This document shows, piece by piece, positions 53,455 through 64,000 of a stretch of DNA of 64,000 bases. The DNA comes from Dillenia suffruticosa (lineage: Eukaryota > Streptophyta > Magnoliopsida > Dilleniales > Dilleniaceae): the NCBI GenBank assembly GCA_033439265.1, contig JAVTVX010000017.1, forward strand, positions 777,001 to 841,000. The letters run 5' to 3'. The translations under genes and the position numbers were made by a program. A model generated the notes under the pieces. It worked only from the letters and a program-made list of their open reading frames with translations. It was not told the origin of the DNA and made no database searches. Within the stretch, counting starts at the first letter, position 1, and every line of letters begins with the position of its first letter.

Positions 53455-54348
53455 ATGGCTGCCTCTCTTGCAACTGCCAAAGCTACTTGCCATACTCGTT
53501 CCATCAGCTTGCCCTCAAGGATTCATCCTCTGACTGCAAACCTTGAAGACCATTTGTGCAGGTTGAGAGCCTCATCCGAAGCCTCATCCTCTTCCTCAGT
53601 GTGTCGCAGGTTGAGCAATCTCACAAACTTATATGGACATGTAGACGACTTGCTTCAATTGCCCCAAACCCAACAATCACTTTCCCATGAAAGGCATGAG
53701 AATTGGGTTGAAGAGGTAATTGATGGTTCTCTCAGGATGTTGGATGTATGTTCCAACACCAGAGAAGTGTTCTTGCAGATGAAAGAAAGCATGCAAGATC
53801 CTGAACTATCTCTTCGGAGAAAAAGAAGCGGTGACACTGGCTTGGTGGGAGAAGTTTCCAAGTATATGACATCTAGGAAGAAGTTAAATAGAGTTATCTC
53901 CAAGTGCTATGAGAGCATGAAGTGCAGCACAAAGAAGTGCATGCCTGTGAACTCGGACAAGTCAAATGCCGTTGCCTTGGTGAGCCTCCTACAAGAAGTT
54001 GAAGATACTAGTTTCTCAATGTTTGAGTCCCTCTTATGTCATGTTTCTCTATCAAAAACACAATCAAAGCCAAGTGGTTGGTCTGTGGTTTCAAAGTTGT
54101 TGGGGACCAAACTCGAAACATGTGAAGGTGAGGTAGAGATCAACGAAGTAGAGAAGTTGGATGCTATGTTGATTACTTTGAACAGCAAGAATGTAAACAA
54201 AGGCATCAATTCAGAGCAGATGCAAAATGTGCTAAAATCACTGGAGGCATCCGAAATGCACATAAGGGAATTGGAGGAAGGATTAGAATGCGCCTACAGA
54301 CAACTAGTGAAAGCTAGAGTTGCCCTTCTCAACATTCTCAGCCACTAG
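53455..54348 (+). CDS. DUF241 family protein, copy 6 (diverged)
   Basis: An intact single-exon gene of 297 residues. The ATG at 53455 gives the family start MAASLATAKATCHTRSISLPSR. It keeps LPQTQQSL, VIDGSLRMLDVC, LSLRRKRSGD and the end VALLNILSH. Elsewhere it is clearly more diverged than copies 1-5, with KCMPVNSDKSN and INEVEKLDAMLITL in the second half. It therefore probably represents an older branch of the cluster. It may be the most stable member, as it has neither breaks nor a close twin here. Function is unknown. A TATA-like box lies about 110 bp upstream. Confidence 0.92.
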   Translation: MAASLATAKATCHTRSISLPSRIHPLTANLEDHLCRLRASSEASSSSSVCRRLSNLTNLYGHVDDLLQLPQTQQSLSHERHENWVEEVIDGSLRMLDVCSNTREVFLQMKESMQDPELSLRRKRSGDTGLVGEVSKYMTSRKKLNRVISKCYESMKCSTKKCMPVNSDKSNAVALVSLLQEVEDTSFSMFESLLCHVSLSKTQSKPSGWSVVSKLLGTKLETCEGEVEINEVEKLDAMLITLNSKNVNKGINSEQMQNVLKSLEASEMHIRELEEGLECAYRQLVKARVALLNILSH

Positions 54349-57074
54349 TTGCTGCACCAGTCAATATTGATGCAATTTTGTCCATACAATTCTGAAATTT
54401 TAGATTGTACATCCAAATCAAAATCTTCCATTAAAACTATTTGAAATTGAATAATTTTGATTTGATCAAATTATGTTTTGAAGTAACCAAATAAAAAAAA
54501 TGAAAATATGTAAATTGACTGTTATGTAAGATTCAACCCATCGAGTTTTTAACCAGTTTTCCGATATTATTCTTCAAATTATGAAAAGGCGTCGTATCAG
54601 GAAAATTTATTTACCCTCTCCTGTTTTAACTCATTTTTCACCTCCCCCCCGCCCCCAATGCTATATGCAGAGCAGTAAAAACCATATCATCAATGCTAAA
54701 TTTGCTAATTTTGTTGGGGTTAGAAGGGAGGGGTAAGAGATTATTATAGAACATACGAATATTAGTTAAGCTCAAGGCTGTCAAGAAGCCTCTTGTTATC
54801 AATCTCTGCAAAATTGTCATGGAGATCTGTGCTAGCACATGATACCTGATGCAAATACGGCTATTAACCAGTCTTCTGTCCGGAAACCTGGGACAACAAT
54901 ATTAGCCAACACGTTTACAAAACTTTTTTGATAAAAAATAATTTAGAGATAACCCAAAATATGAGCTATTTATATTTCTAACCCATGATTTGAATTTTTC
55001 CTTCTTCTTGGGTGGTAATATACATAACTATAGGACTGCTCACACTATGAATGCCATCAGACCAAACCAGTAATTAAGATCCTTTGGCGATGCATTAGAG
55101 ATACTTTTCTTGAGACATAATATGATATGAATCTTCTTCTTAAGACATAATTGCATAACATCTTTATATTATCTTCTTTAAAGGTATCACATATAAGTCT
55201 AGGGTTTTATAGCTTTCATACCGCTGCTATTTTACCATCTCATTCTCTTAAAAAAATAAAAAATAAAATAACTAATGATGGTTTCATGTGTAAATTTCAG
55301 GAAAAAAAAAAAAGGGAAGGGGTTTATAAATAAAGAAATAGTCGCCCATTTTGGAGCCCCTCCTACCCACCGCCCAAAATTGAGGAAATAGTGTTGGAAG
55401 CTCTGAAGTGTGTTGGAAAAGAAAATGCTTTAAAACAGAAAGTTGGGAATACAAAACAGAAATGCTGGAGAGTTCCTCTTCTATATTTTTAAAGATACAG
55501 CAGCTCCTGTGAAATTTTTTGAAATTTTGACTTGGTCGTTCCTTACTGCTATTTTTTTTTTAGTTGATAATAAGACTTGAACTAAAATTCATAGGCGTTC
55601 CTTACTGCCACGGAGATCTCTCTAAAACTACACAGACTTGAATTCTCATTTTGGGCTTTCAAACCCAATTTCAACTGGTGGAATTTTGAATAAAGGGGCA
55701 ATTTCAATTTCAACCATTGTGTTAATGGGTTACACTCACCATTGAGACGAGGCCCGTATAGACAGCTGGACTGTTCGGCCCACCACATATATCGAATCAA
55801 TCATGTTTTCGGGCCCAAAATAGCTGGGCTTCACACTGCGCTTTTAGCCTTGAACTCTCGCAGGCAGAAACAACTTTTTATTTATTTATTTATTTTTCCC
55901 TTGCTTTAACGTTGCAAAAGGTCAAAAAGAGTAACAAAAATATGGTTTCGATACCGATTTATTAAAAAAAAAAAGGAACTATAGACTGAGGGGGGGGGGG
56001 GATGCGGTTCATCGTTACTCTCCCCTCATACAATAATCAGGTCATCTCTCTGCAAAGGTAAGTTCAGCTAACCAAAAATAGCGACGGCAATTCTTCATCG
56101 GAGATCCAACTCCAAACTTCTCAAAACACTTATCTCTCTGCAATTTCTTACTTCTCTTGTCTGTTCCTCTCTCTCTCTCCCCAGCGAATTAGTTTTTTTA
56201 TTTTACCAGATTCTTCCAGATTTTTTGTCATTCACTCACCAAAAGTTTCAATTTGAATTCTCAAATTCAAGACTCTTGTCTTCTCCAATGGCCGTTCGGC
56301 AAGGTTCTCTTCATGAATTTATTGGAGGGGAATCGTTTCTGTCTCTTCAATTGTTCTAAACTGGCTCAATTTAGTTTCTGATTTGAAGTATCTACATTGA
56401 TTGATCTCAAAATTCTCCTGCAGAGAACCAAGAGCCTGCATACTCATTAGTTCTAGAAGTTTCATCCGGATTTGATACAATTGCTCAAATATTTTGGAAG
56501 AGTCCAAGAGTGGTATCCGTAACGAACTCAAGCGATTTTATAAAAAAATGAAGTGATCGTTTCTTTCCTGGGTGTGATCCGAGTAAAAATCAAGTCTACT
56601 CGTTCGCAAAACGACGCCGTCAATGTTTTGCTTCACGCCTCAAATTGAATTTGTTGGCCCTTCTGCAAATAAGCGGGAAACCGAATGGTACTGTAGACAT
56701 ATTAGCAGGAGACCGTGTGCCTGGTCTGCCCTCTGACGAGTCCCAATTAAATAGCCTCATCTAGCTTTTCGGCCCACAACTGCACAAAATCATATTTGGG
56801 CTTTGGGCCGATATTCCGGTTAACTCCGCGCTATTTTTCTTTTTTTTTTTTTGTTAGTGGGAAGGGTATTAACATGTCATGTCAAGAACTGAGATTTGAG
56901 TTTTAGAAGTAACAAAAATGATGTTGGGAGAGCTCCCACAGTAGCTCGACCGAAATTAATTGTAACAAAATTTTAAATACTCGACGATAAATCAAGTTCA
57001 AAGGACAAATAAAAAAAACAACGGAACAAAGAAACAGCAAGAAATGAAAAACAGAGCAGCAAGGGAGGCACAAA
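54349..57074. other. intergenic region
   Basis: No gene is recognised. A CTCAAGGCTGTCAAGA word near 54770 is a last trace of the DUF241 3'-flank block. 56080-56310 looks like a CT-rich leader followed by a short 23-codon frame at 56289 (MAVRQGSLHEF). It could be the first exon of a lost or unannotated gene, but no continuation was found. Confidence 0.5.
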
Positions 57075-57565
57075 ACAAGGGACAGCCTCTCTCAAGGAGG
57101 ATGCTTCCTCGGCCTCCTCATTCGCGCAACACCAGAGGTGTCAAGCAGAAGCAACTCCTTGACCTCCGCGGGAGGAAGGTTAGATTCATGAACGTCTGCT
57201 GGGGCCCCCTGCCCCATCTTAGCCAGCTTATCAGCGCACTGATTCACCTCCTCGAACACATGATCGATCTTGCTAACTCCTAACTCCTGAAGGAGTTCTC
57301 TGCAGTTAGAAATCAGGTTCCTCCAAGGGTGATCTTCTCCCACCACTGAATTGACCGCCCTAACAATGGTGAGAGCATCACACTAATGGACCCAACCTCT
57401 TCGTTTTTGCACAATTTAGACCCTCCCTCAATCCCAACAATTCTGCCATCTCACTATTCGTAGTACCAACATTAGCCCAAAAGCCATGCGCCCAATTATC
57501 CCTGCAATTTCTAAAAACACCTGCAATACCCGCCTTACCCACCTCCACTCTAACGGCCTGCTTTA
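57075..57565 (-). mobile_element. retroelement-type RNase H domain fragment
   Basis: The minus-strand translation shows an RNase H (RVT_3-like) module. In order it has NWAHGF, SEMAELLGLREGL with the catalytic-type Glu, CDALTIVRAVN with Asp, and HVFEEVNQCADKLAKMG with the last Asp. The C-terminal tail is GVARMRRPRKHPP. This type of domain sits at the 3' end of many plant LINEs and in some domesticated proteins. No reverse transcriptase is present nearby, so it is an isolated, degraded fragment. Confidence 0.7.
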
Positions 57566-58575
57566 CTGCAAATTATGCAGGTTCCATCCTCAATCACCTT
57601 CCTTCTCTTCAATTCAGCATTCGGCAATAATCTTCCCTTAGGCGCTTACGTATAGAATTTTAAAAGTTATTTATTTATGTTCAACAAAAAAAAAGTTATT
57701 TATTTTTTTTTATTTTTATATTCAATCAATATTTAGAATTTAGAATCATTATTTTATCAATCCAGTTCAAGCGTTGTCAAGTCCAATTTAGAGAAGAACT
57801 CTCTTAACGTAATTTTTTATATTTTTATGTTTCAAATACGAAACTTAATTAAAGAACTTAGCACTCTTCCTCACTAGGGTGACATTTTAAAAATTATAAT
57901 TTCAAAATTATTGTCCTTTAAATTATAACCACCGAAACCCAACTATATATGTACTTCACATTCAACCACGGGAGCTCTTATTATCCCAAAAATAAAAAGA
58001 GAAAAAGAAAATGAAAACCTGGAAGTTTTACTAGCCCATCGAATTAAAAAAAAAAAAAAATCAAATCATCAACATTTTATAAAATTCTTTTTGACGTTCA
58101 ATTCTACATGAATGATAAACGTCGATGCCATTTAAGCACTTATCAGACAATTTTTTTTTTCTTTTTGATATTACAAATAACAACTAATTCGATTCAAAAC
58201 TTACGATAACCCATTTAAAAAAATTACTCCCAAATATAGTATTTTACATACCCAAAATGCAAATCAAATTCATAACTTTAGTTAAGAAATCTAACGTCAA
58301 ATCTCACTAAACCAATTTACCATTGATTGTATCAAGCAATTTTCGAAAAACTATAAGAAACCATTCCTTAAGCATGAATAGAAGGGGCAACACATGCATT
58401 ATTCCTATAGTAATCGAGTATAAGAAACAGCTTGTAGGAGGCGATGAAAATTCATGTCCCCCTTGTGATTGGTAAATTTGCTCACAAACAAAGACATTGA
58501 CTATGGTTACATGTCGCAAGAATTTAGGCTTATTTGGGTTATGTAGCTTGTTGAGCACAGTAGGAGATGCATCCC
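57566..58575. other. AT-rich intergenic DNA
   Basis: Nothing gene-like, except that the last part is the 3' UTR of the PEX11 gene on the minus strand. Confidence 0.5.
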
Positions 58576-59293
58576 TCATGGAGTTTTGGACTTCGGTGGC
58601 GATGGAAGCAGCTGTAACACAGAAAATGAAGAGCCCAATCAGCTAAAATAAAAGAACAGTTTCATGGAAATAAAGTTTTGATTTGACAAACATAAATAAA
58701 AATCAAACACCTAATTTAGGTTGAGAGAAAGGCAATACAGATCAACGGACAGTTGATCTAATGAAATGTGATATTATAAGTCCCGAACCGGATTATTCGG
58801 AGAATAACGATTGATATAATAAAAAAAAAAAAGAAAGGCAATGCAGAGAAACTCCGTACCTGGTAACATGAAATGAGTGAGCTGGCAAATCCAAAGGCTC
58901 CTGTCACACGGGGCGTTACTTTTTTGGGGGCCAGTTGAAGCAGCCCAACTGCAACAACGATATCCAAGCCTGCTTTAACCAAGGCTAGTGTCCTCTCATT
59001 TGAATTTTTGAGCTTCTCCCGGTAGAATTGGTTCTGCATTTTCCCAACACAATGACCAGCCAAAAAGGGAAAATCATGTTCGTATAATATACAGATAAAA
59101 ATGAAAATAACATGCTCAACCATTATCAGAAGCATTAGCGTGCCAAAGCAATCGTACTTGATACTTATCACTGTCCTTGAGCTCCCTCTCCAACTTCTTC
59201 ATTGAGGCTGACAGCCTTCCTAGCTCCCCAAGCTTGAACAAGGGAAACAGAAGCTCCTTTGAGTACCAGTAACGATTTCAAGAAAAATATGCA

Positions 59294-59330
<37 letters not shown>

Positions 59331-61067
59331 CAGCTGATATGCCTTAAATTAATTAAGAAAGTGGGGTACCTCAACAAGAGTACTGCAAACCGAGGAACCC
59401 AACCAGCAAAATAGAGATATCCTACCAATTAACTCAGCACGTTCCTTGTTCTAGAAACAGAAAAAAGAATAAAAAACTTAATCAGGTCCACATTTCTTGC
59501 TGGAACCAATTTGAATGTACCCTACTAATACAAACAAAACTTTACCTTATAAATTCCCGCTCTGCCAAGCCAAACTATTTGATCAAGAAACAAGAATGTT
59601 GATAGCAATGCATTTTTGGACTGAAATAAGCAACATGTCACAAAATAGCAAAAGTAATATGAAAGAAATTAAAGAAAAAGGATCGGTCAGTCCATCATAC
59701 CTTTCCCAGCAAAGCAAGAGGAAGAGGTGTTCCAGGAGCGGTAGGACTAATCAAAGCATGAAGATCATTGACAAACTGCACGAAAATTTAGTCACAAATA
59801 GATTAATCCCCAGAAAATATCGAAAATTAATCTAAGGATGAACACCTGGTTGGATGTACATGATAATAACTGAGACATCAAATACATAACTCAAAGCCTC
59901 ATAACATCCAGAGAGATAAAAATTGCCCTGGAATGTATAAGCAAAGCTAACAGGCCCTCTGGAGATGGGGAGCGGAACCTATTCTCAACTCCAACTTCCC
60001 AGCCGCCTCCCAAAATAGAGTGTCGCATTAAAAAAACAAAGACAATAAAATTAGGGTTGCAAGACCATATCCACGAACAGCAGGGTCAGGAACAACTAGT
60101 GCAAATTCCGAAAAATAAGCTCAAGCTTGCAGGAATTCAGGTTCAGAATTAGGAACAGTCACAGTTGTGATTATATTCAGTGAGTGATGCTAGGTACTAT
60201 TCTATGCTTAGGACGATTGTGCAAAGTCCTCACCAGAATAACCTTCTTGGTGCCCATTCAACAAATTGCTAAGTTAATGCTTTAATACTACTGTTTTGAC
60301 ATCATAAAGCAAAAGAAGGTAGGGAATAGCAACAATAATGCCCAATTCACCTAACTACCAAGATCTGCCATGGTTTCTGATGTGGAACAAGAAGTGCCAG
60401 GTTGATCATGATAAGCTTCCAGCGAATCCTAGATGCGCTCAATGGAAGAACGGAAATACAATAGCATCACTGTTTCACATGATAAAGAGCCCACTTCAAA
60501 GCCTCTTGTAACAAGTTGGTCTGACCACAGATGAACTAAAATTGACCGGTCTAGAAGGACACAGTAATACATTATATGAACTTATCCTGTTGTACAATGA
60601 GTCCCAGCAAGCAATGTTGAAGCTAAAGTGTGCATGAGGAATGCTACTTCTGGGTCTTTCTAGTCATTAGATAGGTAGAAACCCAGTACTACCAACCACA
60701 AAGGCAAGTGGCAGCTTCGCCTGATTTCGTTATCATGCAGAGAAATATGCACAACACCTACAGTACTGCCTACAGGTCTAAAGAGTGAAAAAATAGATAA
60801 ACTTGATCAACCAGAAAACTCAAACGAAAAATCCAACCACTCAATAATAGCAAACGAAATATCAACTAAGCCAACCTTAAAAAGACGGAACACTTTCCTT
60901 GCCAAGCTAGTTGATTTGTCAACATTTTGTGCTGTACCAGGCTCTCCATTACTCAAAAATTTCGAACCATACTGAATTGCCCTGCATATCTTGTCCCTGG
61001 CTTCGGCTTTGTTCAGGTACAGCACCACAAGGGCAAGTTCTGCCCTGGTTGCATCTAGGGTCGACAT
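58576..61067 (-). CDS. PEX11: peroxisomal membrane protein PEX11 (PEX11C/D/E group)
   Basis: Seven exons on the minus strand: 61067-60876, 59775-59701, 59620-59546, 59450-59370, 59232-59158, 59033-58860 and 58611-58576. All internal exons are multiples of three, giving 235 residues, the length of Arabidopsis PEX11C/D. It starts MSTLDATRAELALVVLYLNKAEARD and contains CRAIQYGSKFLS, FLDQIVWLGRAGIYK, RISLFCWVGSS and LAPKKVTPRVTGAFG. The short last exon encodes LLPSPPKSKTP. That acceptor was chosen over one 28 bp earlier because it restores the family ending. PEX11 proteins insert in the peroxisome membrane and promote elongation before division. The C-terminal Lys residues fit this group, but which paralogue it is cannot be decided. 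Confidence 0.94.
59297..59327. repeat. (AG)n microsatellite in PEX11 intron 4
   Basis: A pure AG run of about 15 repeats lies between the coding exons at 59370-59450 and 59158-59232. It reads as CT in the transcript. Confidence 0.9.
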
Positions 61068-61078
61068 ATCTTAATTTG

Positions 61079-61994
61079 CTGCCGATCAACAACAAGGGAA
61101 GCATCATGATATAGGATATCCTTGAGTACTCAAAAATATTAGCAAAGAAATGCATCGTCTAAGCAACAATAACAAACACACTTTAGCTAATTATGCATAT
61201 AAAAAAGGTCTGCAAATTTGTTATGAACTGGAATGACCAAATTCTGAGCTACGGTCCACTTTAACATGTTTTTATTATTTTTTTCTTTTTTGCTGCTTGA
61301 TTTAAAAGATATTTTTCACCAATTCAAAATTAAAGTTCCAAAGTTTCTAATTTTTGCTGATATGAATGGCCGCATAGGGGATTTGGTTCGTCACTCACTT
61401 ATCTGGCGTTACCTTTTCCCTGTGTCAGTCATGAATACAAAAAATCTGAGAACTTGTTTCGGGTTTACGTATACTGCGGATTATTAGACATCTAGGGACG
61501 GTGGTGAAATCATCAAATATCCAGATTAAGTTCTCCGAAAAGAACATATCCAAAAATAATAAAATTATGAGAACAAGCAGTGACTGCATAATACATCTCT
61601 CTCCCCATTTACCCACGATGAAGAGTTAACCTAGAAAGAAAGCTCTATTTTTTTTATCGAGGCAATTATCGGAAAGTCCGAAACTAAATTGGGACAAACA
61701 AACAAAGTATCGAATAGTAGCAGAAATTATAAAAAAGAAAAAAAAAAAAGGAAAGAAAAGAAAAGAACTTAATCGAAACTCTAAATCATACGCAACACCA
61801 ATATAATCAGGAAAAGGTAAAAGGGGATAAACAACTTTAGCCACCAATACCAAGAGAAATTTCCTGTATGAAGACCTAAATAAAAAATTAAGTACAGTTG
61901 AAAGAACGGTTTTACAGACTTTCATCATTAGAAAATCAAGAAAATGAAAAATTTCAGAGTCAAAGACCTAAATCTCCATCGGAACTGGTCGTAC
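61079..61994 (-). other. intron in the PEX11 5' leader
   Basis: On the minus strand a donor CACATCCAG/GTACG lies at 61995/61994 and an acceptor CGGCAG/CAAATT at 61079/61078, eleven bases before the ATG. Upstream of the donor is a CT-rich leader (about 62030-62170, GA-rich on the plus strand). Leader introns often raise expression in plants. No open frame of note lies inside. Confidence 0.65.
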
Positions 61995-62199
61995 CTGGAT
62001 GTGCTTTGATTTCAGTCGGGAAGAGAACGAAGAGATGAGAAGAAAGCCAGAGAGAGAGAGCGGGGGCAGGTGAGACTAAGAGCCTATAACAATCCAACTC
62101 TAGTAAGAGGGAAAAAGATGGAAAGAGGAAGAGAAAGATAGAAAGATGAAGGGATAGAGACGGAGAGAGAATCCAGAACCGTTGAGAACGATCGAACCG

Positions 62200-63700
62200 T
62201 GGGGATTTGTCCGGAGGGCCTCATAAAACAGGGGTACGTGAATATTCTCGCCACTAATATTTCTCTTTCCGAAACGAAGTTAAGTTAATTAATATTTAAA
62301 TAAAAATTTTTATATTTTCTATATTTATATATATATTATTTATTTATTTATTTATTTATCATTTTAAATCTATATCTATATGATAAAATATGATCATTCT
62401 ATTATTTTAATCATATTATTTTTATAAAATAATTAATATTTATATAAAATTTTTAATCTTTTATATTTATATATTTGTCTACGCTTTCAATTTTATTATT
62501 TTTATAAAATATCTTTTTTTATATTATTTAACATCTATTTTCATGTCCTCGTTTCCAATTTCGTGCATTCTAATTGTAAACTAGGACAAGGATTCTGGAC
62601 AACCCAAAAATTAAATAGGATTTATTGAAGTGCGTTCACGTGGGTAGAAAATGGCAAACTCAATTGATAATTTTTACTTCTTTCAAAAATATCATAGCCT
62701 TCTACATTTATTCACATTGTTTCCGTACCAATGGTAAATAAACATGAAATAGCGTCACATTAACTACATTATTATTTATTTACCGCCAAAAGAATGAAAT
62801 TGTAAAATCTCATTAACCTTAGATATAGTAAATATGGATATATACAATTAGGCTAAATTTTATTATTATAAGTAGTAAATAAATTAAAGTTATTATTAAA
62901 ATTAAATAAAATTTTATAGAAAAACTATTAAATATGTTAATTATCAAATTATATCTTATGATATAAAATTTTACTAAATTTCATCACATATAAAAAATCC
63001 TCTTATTATGTAAATATTTTTGATGTTGGGGGTAGGGTTAATAAAGAGAAAATTATAAGGTTTGACCGGTTCGACCCTGCGCATCATTCCCCCATCCCTT
63101 GAAGGGTATTTTCCGACATTCAATGCACTAATTTTAGTATATCACTCCATCCCATTTATATTTTATAAAGTTTTAATTTTATTTTTTTAAATATTTTAAC
63201 TAATATTAAAAATATTGCTTTTTAACTTTTTTTTTTTTTTTTTCATATGCGGGTTTATTTCCACATCGTGACTAATTAAAAAAATTTATTTTATTATTTT
63301 TTTAAATTCTGGGGAGTAGGAGTTTGTTTATGGGGTGAGAAACAAGATGACAAACGAGGACGTCGTGATATGGAGGCCCCTTATCTTTTATTATCCGGGA
63401 TTTTTGGTGTTTACATCCAAATTGATCAGCACCGCTTGCTTTGGTAGATGACGTGGAGCAATGGTGACGTCGTACCTATTCCGAGAAGCCAGCACTTTGA
63501 ACTTTGAAGAGCGTGCCATACACGGGAAAGCGTCTTGGTTGGAGCTTGAAGGCCCGCTTTTTGGAGTTTACGTATTTCAGACAACGACACGTTGCTGACT
63601 TGGATTGGAGGTGGCTCTGGCAAATTGATGGGCCCGGAGAGAGAATGAATTACGCCCGATTGTATTTCACCTCCCATCTCCTTAAAACAAGGCAAAAGTA
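62200..63700. other. AT-rich intergenic DNA
   Basis: Very AT-rich, with a (TTTA)n run near 62337-62358 and homopolymer T near 63228-63243. No gene is recognised; frames near 63430-63700 resemble nothing known to me. Confidence 0.5.
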
Positions 63701-63928
63701 TTATTTTTGGTTAACTAAAAAAGGGAACAAAGACAAACAAAGAAACAGAACAGTACAAAAAGGACGACAAAGACGGAACAGCAACTCAAGGCGGTGACTT
63801 CTGGGCCTTCTCAACTGGACAGCTCCAGCACTGTCGATTATATCTTTCGCCCTATTTTCTTTCTCCATCAAACAGCTACGGTTAGCTAGCGTTGATGGCA
63901 CATACGGCCCGTTGACCCATCCAAACAA
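63701..63928 (-). mobile_element. possible second retroelement 3' tail
   Basis: The minus-strand translation contains DSAGAVQLRRPRSHR, which lines up with DTSGVARMRRPRKHP at the end of the RNase H fragment near 57.1 kb. The DNA after it has a similar pyrimidine-rich character (TTTCTTTGTT words). This suggests another tail of the same family without the RNase H core. The match is short. Confidence 0.35.
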
Positions 63929-64000
63929 TTAATGGATTTGCACATTGGGGCAAGCGGGGTCATTGCGTGGCCAATTACTGAACCCCTTGGCAGGCTCAAT

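Noticed and set aside
56289-56360. MAVRQGSLHEF frame as a gene
   Set aside because: Only 23 codons after a leader-like stretch; no second exon could be found on the plus strand.
58307-58610. Long C-terminal extension of PEX11 from an earlier acceptor
   Set aside because: The acceptor at 58612 gives the family ending LLPSPPKSKTP. The other frame has no PEX11 similarity.

Overview
The window is nuclear DNA of a flowering plant, most likely a eudicot. It shows AT-rich intergenic DNA, GT-AG introns, CT/GA-rich 5' leaders, and plant-only families (DUF630/DUF632, brassinosteroid-signalling kinases, DUF241). Nothing bacterial or organellar was seen. The species cannot be named from sequence alone.

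Layout. 1-9125 is a gene-free repeat block. A/C-rich tandem repeats lie on both sides of about 5.8 kb of DNA built from the short word GCAGAAC/GTTCTGC, partly arranged as tandem perfect palindromes. 9126-28652 holds three well-formed multi-exon genes: a DUF630/DUF632 (NRG2-like) gene (+), a BSK1-like pseudokinase/TPR gene (+), and a chloroplast FtsH2/FtsH8 (VAR2-type) metalloprotease gene (-). The BSK1 and FtsH genes converge with about 260 bp between stop codons. 29.9-54.4 kb is a cluster of six DUF241 genes: three with open frames (30273-31157 +, 37081-37962 -, 53455-54348 +) and three broken (32868-33730, 35110-35986, 51214-52088, all +). Copies 1 and 4 lie in a large inverted duplication, and at least two promoter pieces have no gene. 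The cluster is split at 38.7-50.9 kb by a fossil LTR-retrotransposon end and three decayed minus-strand copies of a DUF726 (TMCO4-like) hydrolase gene. 57.0-57.6 kb has a retroelement-type RNase H fragment. 58576-61067 (-) is a complete seven-exon PEX11 gene with an intron in its 5' leader. The last 2 kb is AT-rich, with a possible second retroelement tail.

The genes do not form one pathway. BSK1-like acts in brassinosteroid/immune signalling at the plasma membrane, FtsH in thylakoid photosystem II repair, PEX11 in peroxisome proliferation, and DUF630/632 proteins are linked in Arabidopsis to nitrate regulation. The order DUF630/632 - BSK1 - DUF241 matches, from memory, Arabidopsis At4g35240 - At4g35230 - At4g35210/35200. 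This suggests an old conserved block into which the FtsH gene and the later repeats were placed.

Exon boundaries were read by eye from GT/AG sites, reading frame and recalled family sequence. No alignment or database search was run. The least understood part is the palindromic GCAGAAC region. The clearest gene-level oddity is a repeated exon/intron junction inside intron 2 of the BSK1-like gene.
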